From Paludibacter sp. (lineage in GTDB: Bacteria; Bacteroidota; Bacteroidia; Bacteroidales; Paludibacteraceae), in the NCBI GenBank assembly GCA_031284665.1, contig JAITXR010000127.1, positions 1 to 5,517 on the forward strand: a DNA stretch of 5,517 bases. The letters are read 5' to 3'. The notes beneath the pieces are model-generated. The model made no database searches. It was not told where the DNA came from and was given only the letters and a program-made list of their open reading frames with translations. Position 1 is the stretch's first letter; the number at the start of each line of letters is the position of its first letter. Positions 1 through 5,517 of this stretch are shown piece after piece. Both the position numbers and the translations under genes were made by a program.

Positions 1-18
1 TAATTCGTAATTAATTAT

Positions 19-921
19 ATGTCAATATCCATTAAAAATCTCACAAAAAAATACGGAGAACAAACGGTTTTAAATAATATTTCGCTCGAAATTGGGGCAG
101 GCGAAGTTGTGGGTTTTCTTGGACCAAACGGAGCCGGAAAAACCACCACAATGCGAATTATATGTGGCTCGCTGTCGTATGAAATTGGCTCGGTGCAAGT
201 TTGCGGGCTTGAAGTAACGGACAATGCGTTGAAAACTAAAGCGTTAATCGGTTATTTACCGGAACAAAATCCGCTTTACAGCGATATGTATGTTGCCGAA
301 TATCTGACTTTTATCGCCGAAAGTTATGGTATAAAAAACTCCAAAAACTTAGTTGAACAGTTAATCGACAAAGTGGGATTACGTCCCGAATTTCAGAAAA
401 AAATCGGTCAACTTTCAAAGGGATACCGCCAGCGCGTGGGGTTGGCGCAAGCATTGATTCCAAATCCGAAAGTGTTAATTCTCGACGAACCAACCACCGG
501 ACTTGACCCTAATCAGTTGGACGAAATTCGCACGCTTATTCGCGAAATTGGAGCGGATAAAACCGTTCTGCTTTCAACTCATATTATGCAGGAAATCAAA
601 GCGATATGCAACAGAATAATTATTATTAACAAAGGTGAAATAGTTGCAGATTATCCAAATATCGATAAAATTACATTGACTGACAAAACAAATTTACAAT
701 TTGAAATTGAATTTTTGCATAAAACAGATAAACAGGTATTGATGGAAATCACAGAAATACAATCAGTTAACGAAAAATCGGAAAATTATTTTGAAATAAT
801 TGCATCTGATGATATTCGCAGTAAAATTTTTGATTTTGCAGTCGAAACAAACAACAAGATATTGACTATCAAACAAATAGAACGCACAATGGAAGAAGTT
901 TTTAGAAGTTTAACCCATTAA
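19..921 (+). CDS. gldA: GldA-like ABC transporter ATP-binding subunit
   Basis: This 300-residue protein is the cytoplasmic ATPase of an ABC transporter. All nucleotide-binding motifs are intact: A-loop Tyr12, Walker A GPNGAGKTT (35-43), Q-loop Gln83 in YLPEQNPLY, signature LSKGYRQRV (132-140), Walker B with Asp156-Glu157, D-loop GLDP (161-164) and H-loop His188. A C-terminal domain of about 80 residues (from ~220) follows and ends in the EEVFRSLT tail common in this group. The length and the phrases YLPEQNPLY, IGQLSKGYRQRVGLA and TTGLDPNQL match Flavobacterium GldA as I remember it. In that genus GldA works with the membrane proteins GldF and GldG and was first linked to gliding. Many non-gliding Bacteroidota also carry a homologue, so motility should not be assumed. 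An in-frame TAA at 1-3 makes the ATG at 19 the first possible start. No permease gene follows: the next gene, yidD, is convergent after 12 nt. ABC ATPase is certain; the GldA subfamily is likely. Confidence 0.9.
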   Translation: MSISIKNLTKKYGEQTVLNNISLEIGAGEVVGFLGPNGAGKTTTMRIICGSLSYEIGSVQVCGLEVTDNALKTKALIGYLPEQNPLYSDMYVAEYLTFIAESYGIKNSKNLVEQLIDKVGLRPEFQKKIGQLSKGYRQRVGLAQALIPNPKVLILDEPTTGLDPNQLDEIRTLIREIGADKTVLLSTHIMQEIKAICNRIIIINKGEIVADYPNIDKITLTDKTNLQFEIEFLHKTDKQVLMEITEIQSVNEKSENYFEIIASDDIRSKIFDFAVETNNKILTIKQIERTMEEVFRSLTH

Positions 922-933
922 TTCAGGCAGTTT

Positions 934-1167
934 TCAAGGCACAGGGTCGTAACCGCTACCACCCCAAGGATGACAGCGTAAAATTCGTTTTGTCGCCAAC
1001 CATCCGCCGCGCAAAATTCCGTGTTTCATCACCGCCTCTACTGCGTATTGTGAGCAAGTAGGCGTGTAGCGACAAGTTGCCGGAAAAATTGGAGAAATGC
1101 AATAACGGTAAAAAAAAACGGGCAATAATACTATTTTTCTAAAAATATTCTTAATTTTACGCATCAT
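934..1167 (-). CDS. yidD: YidD membrane protein insertion efficiency factor
   Basis: This is a 77-residue protein of normal length for YidD, a small inner-membrane-associated protein that assists YidC/Sec-dependent insertion of membrane proteins. The N-terminus is basic and amphipathic to hydrophobic (residues 3-24). The family core follows: [15 protein letters not shown] (20-34), [11 protein letters not shown] (35-45), HGILRGGW (49-56), then RILRCHPW with GGSGYDPVP at the very end. The conserved cysteines Cys32, Cys38 and Cys65 are all present. Two consecutive ATG codons (1167 and 1164) can serve as start, and a TAA sits directly upstream in frame at 1170-1168, so no longer form exists. yidD is usually found next to rnpA; here it stands alone between convergent gldA and a divergent regulator gene, so it is probably monocistronic. 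A candidate promoter lies at 1205-1236. Confidence 0.95.
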   Translation of the reverse strand: MMRKIKNIFRKIVLLPVFFYRYCISPIFPATCRYTPTCSQYAVEAVMKHGILRGGWLATKRILRCHPWGGSGYDPVP

Positions 1168-1204
1168 TTATTAATTAAAATTTCACAAAAATAAAATCGA
1201 AGTA

Positions 1205-1236
1205 CAAATATAATGGATTTGGAAAAAGAAAACAAC
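1205..1236 (-). promoter_or_regulatory. Candidate Bacteroidota-type promoter for yidD
   Basis: Reading the minus strand, TATATTTG (1212-1205) is a perfect match to the Bacteroidota -7 consensus TAnnTTTG. A GTTG at 1236-1233, with the TTG core of the -33 element, lies 20 nt upstream. Transcription would start near 1198, giving an untranslated leader of about 30 nt before yidD. The -7 box abuts the ATG (1213) of the divergent regulator gene and the -33 box lies inside that gene. The assignment rests on consensus matching in AT-rich DNA. Confidence 0.45.
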
Positions 1237-2196
1237 CGCAGTAAAGTTCAACAACTTGTAGAAAAAATAACCAGAGCCATTTCTGAAAAAGTCTTTGCTG
1301 AAGGCGATACTTTGCCTTCGATAAATACGATGAGCAATGAGCAAAAACTTAGTCGCGATACCGTTTATAAGGCATATCAAAAACTCAAAGATAAAGGAAT
1401 TGTAGAGGCTGCTCCCACGCGAGGATACTACGTGCGCGAAACCATTAACCGAGTTTTTGTGCTGCTCGATGTGTTCAGTTCCTACAAAAACGACCTTTAC
1501 AATCAACTTATTGCCAACCTGCCGCTAAATTATCATATTGACCTGTATTTTTACCAGTCGAACGAAAAACTTTTTAACTCGCTGATTACCGACAGCGCGG
1601 GAAAATATGATTTGTACATTGTTACAAATTTCAAAAACGACGTGTATTACAACGTGTTAGACCGTTTGGATAATAGTCGCGTACTGCTGCTTGACCTTGG
1701 TAAATTTCCAAAACAAAAATTTTCATACATCTGTCAGGATTTTGACGACACTCTCTACGATTGCCTGACTTGCGGGCTCGATTTGTTCAAAAAGTATAGC
1801 GAATTTCGCTTTGTTTTTCCGCTCGAATGCGAGCACCCTGAAAGTTGCATTCCACATTACAAAAAATTTTGCACCGACAATTTGCTGAAACACAAACTAA
1901 TACGCCGCAAATTAGAAATCTCGGATATAGAAAAAGACACTGTTTACCTTTTACCTCGCCATTCGGATGTGGTGGATTTTGTGAAAATTTGTCGTTCAAA
2001 AAATCTCAAACTTGGCAAGGATATTGGTCTTGTTACTTTTAACGACACTCCAATGCTCGAAGTGATTGAAAACGGTATTTCGGCAATTTCGACCGATTTT
2101 ATGCAAATGGGAAAACTCGCTGCCGAATACATAACTACCCGCGAAAAAACTCAAACTTACGTCGCCTCTCGCCTTATTGTTCGCGGCTCGCTTTGA
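1213..2196 (+). CDS. GntR-family transcriptional regulator with LacI-like effector domain
   Basis: This 327-residue cytoplasmic DNA-binding regulator has two parts. Residues ~10-76 are a GntR-type winged helix: the amphipathic first helix (KVQQLVEKITRAI), then GDTLPS at 31-36, the recognition helix SRDTVYKAY at 47-55, and the wing ending in TRGYYV at 69-74. From ~80 the protein changes to a periplasmic-binding-protein/LacI-like effector domain. It is recognised by the C-terminal pattern GKDIGLVTFNDTP (268-280), QMGKLAAEYI (298-307) and the terminal RLIVRGSL. This hybrid is common in Bacteroidota; as I recall, the fucose regulator of Bacteroides thetaiotaomicron is of this kind, so the ligand is plausibly a sugar. 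No sugar gene lies in the window, so its target is unknown. Six cysteines cluster at 174, 184, 187, 206, 212 and 220. The ATG at 1213 is chosen because an in-frame TAA lies at 1192-1194 and the helix-turn-helix is then complete. No Shine-Dalgarno sequence precedes it, and I found no convincing promoter of its own. Confidence 0.88.
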   Translation: MDLEKENNRSKVQQLVEKITRAISEKVFAEGDTLPSINTMSNEQKLSRDTVYKAYQKLKDKGIVEAAPTRGYYVRETINRVFVLLDVFSSYKNDLYNQLIANLPLNYHIDLYFYQSNEKLFNSLITDSAGKYDLYIVTNFKNDVYYNVLDRLDNSRVLLLDLGKFPKQKFSYICQDFDDTLYDCLTCGLDLFKKYSEFRFVFPLECEHPESCIPHYKKFCTDNLLKHKLIRRKLEISDIEKDTVYLLPRHSDVVDFVKICRSKNLKLGKDIGLVTFNDTPMLEVIENGISAISTDFMQMGKLAAEYITTREKTQTYVASRLIVRGSL

Positions 2197-2204
2197 TTTA
2201 GCGA
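2188..2204. terminator. Weak hairpin spanning the stop codons of two convergent genes
   Basis: TCGCT (2188-2192) and AGCGA (2200-2204) form a perfect 5-bp inverted repeat with a 7-nt loop. The loop contains the regulator's TGA (2194-2196) and most of the nuclease gene's stop codon (2200-2198). It could act as a shared bidirectional terminator, but the stem is short and no strong T-tract follows on either strand. Collision of the two transcripts would give the same effect. Confidence 0.22.
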
Positions 2205-5074
2205 TAGCAAATATTCCGATGCAAACAGTATTGGCAATTATTTTCGTTTTCGGTCTGCACAAAAGGCTGCTCGGCATCAAACATCTCATTTAGGCAAACT
2301 ATCAGATTTTCAGTAAATTCCTCTCTTACAGTTGCAAAATCCGATATTGTTACGCCGTTGCCCTTATCTTCGATTGGCGTTATTGACGGATTTTTGAAAA
2401 CTTCGGTTACTAAACAGAAACACGGCATAACTGCCTGTGCTCCAACATTTTGTTTGTAAAATAATCCATATAAAAAACCTTGTACAACATATTTTGGGCG
2501 ACGCTTGTTAGTTGCCGAAAAAATATCGCTCATTTTGTAGTACTTTAATTCTGCTTTTCCGGTTTTATAATCCACAATTCGCAACACGTTATCCGTTATG
2601 TCAATTCGGTCGATAAAACCCTTTATATTAACCATTCCCGCATCTATTTTCAACGAATCCTTAAATTCATATTCCGATTTTACGTAAGTAAAAGGCGTAT
2701 TTTCTTTGTCAATTTTAAGCACTTTGGAAATATATTTGTGAATAACTTTTGAAATTAGCAGCAAATTCCCTTCGAGTTCAGGCAATGGCTCGTCGGCTGG
2801 TTTCTTAAAATAATTTACTGCAAATGCCTGACGCACAGCCAAATCAATTACACTGCGACTGTCAATAATTATAAAATCGTCGCTATTCAAAGTTTTTCCT
2901 TCGTAGCGAGAATACAACCTATCCATAGCGGCGTGAAAAATACTTCCAAAAACATCAGCCTCAATATTTTCCTTTACATCTTCGGTTTCTCTAATTCCCT
3001 CTATATTAGTGAGATAAAACCTCAACGGGCAATCAATATAAGTATTAATTGCACTTGCCGACAAATATTTTGCCGACAAATCGGAAGCAAAATACCTATC
3101 AAGTTTACGCATTATTTCGGGGCTTTTGCGAATTTCAATTTTTTGCGGCTCACCAAGCGCAAAATTATAAATCGGATTAATTTTGTTAATTTTCACACCA
3201 TAATGATATTGTAATTGCAAAATAAATCGACTTGGCTCGCCTGTAATACTGCCGTCGCTGCGCGAGTCGTAGAGTAAATACACATTATTTGTGCGACTTA
3301 TAAGGCGATAAAAATTGTAAGCAGTAATGGCATCGTGCATTTGAGAAACCGGCAAGCCAAAACCTTTTCGCAAATTGAAAGGTATAAAACTGTTATGCGC
3401 CGCTTTTTTCGGAAATATGCCTTCGTTAAACGAGGTTATAATTAGATTTTCGAAATCTAAACCGCGAGTTTCGAGCATTCCCATCACTTGCAATCCTTCG
3501 AGCGGCTCACCATCAAAAGGTATCGAAATGCCTGATATTGCTTGTCTTACAAGACGAATAAGAGTAAAAAGTTCGATTTTTACAGTTTTCAATTCTTCAT
3601 TCAACAAATCGTTCATCCGATTTATTGTAGTAAAATAATTGTACAAAAAGTTACTTTGCAGGATTGTTGTGTTTCCCGTTTCGCTTTCCGTCGCCAATTC
3701 ATTCAGTTCACTGTCGATTGTAGTTAATATTTGTAGCAAATAAGTCAAAAAATTATCGCTCGAAACTTGCGAATCAAAAATTGTTTCCAACAATCGTTCG
3801 CCACGTAAATCTTCTTTTTTGACAAAAATTTTATTTTCCTTAATTATCTCATTTTTAATTTTTACTGCTGTCTTTGGGCAAAGTTGAGCAATATATTGAT
3901 GGTCGAGAATATTATTTACAGTTCGGTAATAATAAGTTTGGTTTGTGCTGTTTTTATATTTCGGGTTATGCAGTTCAAAAATAAGTTCCATAAGCGCAGC
4001 CGCAGGAGTTGATTTGAGCGGATAACCCATTGTAATGTTAATTTTATCGATTTGCGGCGGGAAAACACTTAACAATGGCATCAACAACGATTCGTTTGGC
4101 AGCACGATTGCCGTTTTTGTTAAGTCATAATTTGATGAATTTTCAGGGAAAAATTGCTCGATAATGTGCTGAACATATTTTGTTTGCCCTACTGCCGAAG
4201 GAATTGCAATAAGATTTATCTTTTTGTCAATCAGCGGAATAACATCCGGCGGAATTGTGATTTTTGAAGGGAATTTATTAATATTTGCAATGTATTTTTG
4301 CGATGCCGGATTATCTTCGTCTTTTAATTCCGCCGCCTCGTAATCCCAATAAAAATCTGCTTGCGAGCGTTTTTGTAATTCCTCAAAAAGCGTTTCCTCA
4401 CAAGGATTTAAGGCATTAAAACCAACAAAAACAAACTTTTTTTCGCTCCACAGTTCAATCTCGTTTCCTGCTTTCAGGTCGTCGCACACTTTGGCATCCA
4501 GCATCCCTTCGGTAGCCAGCCCTTGCGAAAGTAAATGCTGCGAAAATTCCGCATAAACAGGATACATTGCCTTCCAAATACTCATAAAATTTTGCTGCGA
4601 ATTGCCCTGACTGTAACTGCCCAAATTGCCCCAGAACTGCTCAATTGCCGTTTTTTGTTCCGGCGATAAATAATCGAACAGCGTTTCGATTGTTTTTATA
4701 TTGCTCAGATTTGTGAACAACTGACGCGCATCAATGCGATATGTATCAATTTCGTCAAAATCCGAGAGCATCATTTCGCCCCAAAACACAAAAGAATCGA
4801 ACGACTCATCGAGCGCAGTATGTTTTTGAAAAATGGCGTATAAACGAAATAAGTTTCCCATTCGGTCGGCAATTTTAAGATTGCTACCGGATTCAAAGAG
4901 GTCGCTAATTGTCAGAATTTCAGGGGCAAAAAGCGGCTTTGAGATTAAATGCGACAAATGTTGCTTAAAAAAAAGTCCGGCTCTGCGGTTTGGAAAAACA
5001 AACGAAAAATCGGAAATTGAGTATTCGTATTGATTAAAAAGCGCTTCGGCTACACGGTACAAAAATGATTTCAT
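2198..5074 (-). CDS. addB: AddB-like PD-(D/E)XK nuclease, AddAB/RecBCD-type recombination subunit
   Basis: This 958-residue protein is the expected size for the Bacteroidota AddB-like nuclease, a subunit that with an AddA-type UvrD helicase resects double-strand DNA ends for RecA recombination. The N-terminal two thirds are a degenerate helicase-like region. FVFPNRRAGLFF (25-36) stands where Walker A would be, with no GxGK(T/S). FVGFNALNPCEE lies at about 215-225, and a motif V/VI-like block around Arg537 reads TRGLDFENLIITSFNEG. The C-terminal RecB-type nuclease domain looks active: His714 (GSIFHAAM), Asp822 (KGFIDRID), Asp835-Tyr-Lys837 (DYKTG), and Gln865/Tyr869 of the QxxxY motif. Cys682 plus Cys947, Cys950 and Cys956 (CX2CX5C two residues from the end) match the four ligands of the AddB iron-sulfur 'staple'. 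An in-frame TAG at 5098-5096 makes the ATG at 5074 the first start. No addA gene is adjacent on either side. The frame is uninterrupted. Confidence 0.88.
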   Translation of the reverse strand: MKSFLYRVAEALFNQYEYSISDFSFVFPNRRAGLFFKQHLSHLISKPLFAPEILTISDLFESGSNLKIADRMGNLFRLYAIFQKHTALDESFDSFVFWGEMMLSDFDEIDTYRIDARQLFTNLSNIKTIETLFDYLSPEQKTAIEQFWGNLGSYSQGNSQQNFMSIWKAMYPVYAEFSQHLLSQGLATEGMLDAKVCDDLKAGNEIELWSEKKFVFVGFNALNPCEETLFEELQKRSQADFYWDYEAAELKDEDNPASQKYIANINKFPSKITIPPDVIPLIDKKINLIAIPSAVGQTKYVQHIIEQFFPENSSNYDLTKTAIVLPNESLLMPLLSVFPPQIDKINITMGYPLKSTPAAALMELIFELHNPKYKNSTNQTYYYRTVNNILDHQYIAQLCPKTAVKIKNEIIKENKIFVKKEDLRGERLLETIFDSQVSSDNFLTYLLQILTTIDSELNELATESETGNTTILQSNFLYNYFTTINRMNDLLNEELKTVKIELFTLIRLVRQAISGISIPFDGEPLEGLQVMGMLETRGLDFENLIITSFNEGIFPKKAAHNSFIPFNLRKGFGLPVSQMHDAITAYNFYRLISRTNNVYLLYDSRSDGSITGEPSRFILQLQYHYGVKINKINPIYNFALGEPQKIEIRKSPEIMRKLDRYFASDLSAKYLSASAINTYIDCPLRFYLTNIEGIRETEDVKENIEADVFGSIFHAAMDRLYSRYEGKTLNSDDFIIIDSRSVIDLAVRQAFAVNYFKKPADEPLPELEGNLLLISKVIHKYISKVLKIDKENTPFTYVKSEYEFKDSLKIDAGMVNIKGFIDRIDITDNVLRIVDYKTGKAELKYYKMSDIFSATNKRRPKYVVQGFLYGLFYKQNVGAQAVMPCFCLVTEVFKNPSITPIEDKGNGVTISDFATVREEFTENLIVCLNEMFDAEQPFVQTENENNCQYCLHRNICYR

Positions 5075-5095
5075 TACTGCTTTGATTTTGGTGCG

Positions 5096-5127
5096 CTAAA
5101 GTAAGAAAAAAAAATGATTTTGGCAAA
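5096..5127 (-). promoter_or_regulatory. Candidate promoter for addB
   Basis: On the minus strand a TTTG (5127-5124) is followed, 20 nt later, by TACTTTAG (5103-5096), a one-mismatch version of the Bacteroidota -7 consensus TAnnTTTG. The spacer contains a run of nine T. Transcription would begin near 5090, leaving a leader of about 15 nt before the ATG at 5074. The TTTG box lies inside the GGCAAAATAAT repeat at 5122-5132. Consensus matching only. Confidence 0.35.
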
Positions 5128-5132
5128 ATAAT
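5122..5132. repeat. 11-bp direct repeat GGCAAAATAAT, copy 1
   Basis: The same 11 bases recur exactly at 5164-5174, 42 bp away. On the minus strand both read ATTATTTTGCC, which is also close to the ATTATGTGGCG at the head of the unit at 5223-5297. This copy is directly followed (5133-5138) by CATAAC, so it looks like a third, partial unit start. Confidence 0.6.
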
Positions 5133-5180
5133 CATAACAATGAAAATCAAATTGCCAATCAGCGGCAAAATAATGTCAAA
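5133..5180 (-). repeat. Diverged repeat unit, copy A
   Basis: Read on the minus strand, three elements occur in order: TTTGACATTATTTTGCCG (5180-5163, including copy 2 of the 11-bp repeat), CTGATTGGCAATTTG (5162-5148) and GTTATG (5138-5133). The same three elements, in the same order and orientation, occur in the unit at 5223-5297. The middle element differs by one substitution and one single-base gap. The segment can also form TTGCC/GGCAA hairpins, for example 5152-5156 with 5164-5168. It looks like an ancient duplication or a member of a dispersed repeat family. Confidence 0.5.
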
Positions 5181-5222
5181 GTCAGGAAAACCCGCAAAGT
5201 GACACGTCATTCCGCTTTCAAA

Positions 5223-5297
5223 CATAACGATTTAGTTGGAAAACGTACTGTTGCAAAGTGCCAAATCAGTAGAGAACCGCCACATAATACAAAACAT
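5223..5297 (-). repeat. Diverged repeat unit, copy B, directly after a stop codon (attC-like?)
   Basis: On the minus strand this unit starts at the base after the partial gene's stop codon (5300-5298). It reads TTTTGTATTATGTGGCGG, then CTGATTTGGCACTTTG (5269-5254), then ends ATCGTTATG (5231-5223). A perfect 5-bp inverted repeat, TACTG (5246-5250) with CAGTA (5267-5271), lies in the middle. The size (about 75 nt), the position abutting a stop codon, the internal dyad and the terminal GTTATG recall integron attC sites, some of which end in GTTATGC. The outer arms pair only poorly, so an attC call is not secure; copy status relative to 5133-5180 is better supported. Confidence 0.4.
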
Positions 5298-5517
5298 TTA
5301 CTGTAAAATCCATTCAACATTTGTCCACTTTGTGTCTTTGCTAATTTCGTAGGCAAATTCACGAATCCAATCTTCTTTATTTACTTGTGTTTGCAAATAA
5401 CTATGAACATCTTTTGGATTGTCAAGATAAACATAAACATCTAAAAATGTACCATTAAATAAATGTCCAACATAATGGCTGGTTGTTATTTCCTTAATTT
5501 TAGATAGTAACTCATCT
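5298..5517 (-). CDS. Hypothetical protein, C-terminal part (runs off right edge)
   Basis: An open minus-strand frame enters from the right edge and ends at TAA (5300-5298), giving 72 codons with no start in the window. The product is not one I recognise. It begins DELLSKIKEITTSHYVGHLF, continues through a short aromatic/acidic part (FLDVYVYLDNPKDVHSYL) and ends in KWTNVEWILQ. The composition is balanced, with charged helices and Trp/Tyr/Phe spread through it, no transmembrane stretch and no low complexity, as expected of a real soluble protein. It is not the end of an AddA-type helicase as far as I can judge. It is in the same orientation as addB but 223 nt upstream, with an apparent addB promoter between, so co-transcription is doubtful. 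The stop codon leads straight into the repeat unit at 5223-5297, which is how genes in integron cassettes and similar arrays end. Confidence 0.7.
   Translation of the reverse strand, partial: DELLSKIKEITTSHYVGHLFNGTFLDVYVYLDNPKDVHSYLQTQVNKEDWIREFAYEISKDTKWTNVEWILQ

Noticed and set aside
1..18. AT-rich leader with AATTCGTAATTAATTAT before gldA as a repeat or promoter
   Set aside because: It is too short and too close to the window edge to judge; only the in-frame stop codon at 1-3 is informative.
922..933. Bidirectional terminator between gldA and yidD
   Set aside because: No convincing inverted repeat is visible in or around the 12-nt gap; the repeated TGCCT on the minus strand is direct, not inverted.
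1171..1178. TTAATTAA palindrome between yidD and the regulator as a possible operator
   Set aside because: The perfect dyad is only 8 bp, consists solely of A and T, and lies in AT-rich spacer where such matches are common.
1183..1506. Minus-strand reading frame of 107 codons opposite the regulator gene
   Set aside because: It lies antisense to a clear winged-helix coding sequence, has no recognisable family and has a Phe/Ile-rich composition typical of a shadow frame.
1787..2289. Several overlapping frames on both strands around the regulator's 3' end
   Set aside because: They fall inside the regulator or nuclease coding sequence in other frames and contain no known motif.
2933..3727. Plus-strand frames of 61-93 codons opposite the nuclease gene
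   Set aside because: All are antisense to an uninterrupted 958-codon gene with intact catalytic motifs.
5075..5297. CRISPR array or tRNA/ncRNA in the spacer upstream of addB
   Set aside because: The repeats are diverged and irregularly spaced with no uniform spacers, and I could fold no cloverleaf or known RNA motif from the sequence by eye.

Overview
The window is AT-rich DNA that most likely comes from a member of the Bacteroidota. Four points support this. A GldA-type ABC ATPase is present. There is an AddB-like PD-(D/E)XK nuclease of the Bacteroidota form, opening with an FPNRRAG motif. A GntR-type regulator carries a LacI-like sugar-binding domain. Start codons are preceded by A/T-rich leaders with no Shine-Dalgarno sequence, and two candidate promoters resemble the Bacteroidota TAnnTTTG / TTG consensus. 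Assignment below phylum is not possible from this sequence.

Layout: gldA-like ATPase (19-921, +) converges on yidD (934-1167, -) with a 12-nt gap. yidD diverges from a GntR/LacI-hybrid transcriptional regulator (1213-2196, +). That regulator converges on a large addB-like recombination nuclease gene (2198-5074, -) with one nucleotide between the two stop codons. Upstream of addB lies a 223-nt repeat-rich non-coding stretch (5075-5297). Beyond it is the 3' end of a further minus-strand gene (5298-5517) that runs off the right edge; it has no start codon in the window and is easily missed.

The genes do not form a pathway. Strand alternates, and the usual partners of gldA (permease genes gldF/gldG), yidD (rnpA) and addB (addA) are not seen here. 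The window looks like single-gene housekeeping units: membrane transport energisation, membrane-protein insertion, carbon-source-type regulation, and double-strand-break end processing.

The least ordinary part is 5122-5300. It holds two diverged direct copies of a three-part unit, each ending on the minus strand in GTTATG. One copy starts directly at the stop codon of the partial right-hand gene. This arrangement resembles a cassette junction (attC-like) or a degenerate dispersed repeat, and the addB promoter candidate overlaps it. That reading is inference and is rated accordingly.
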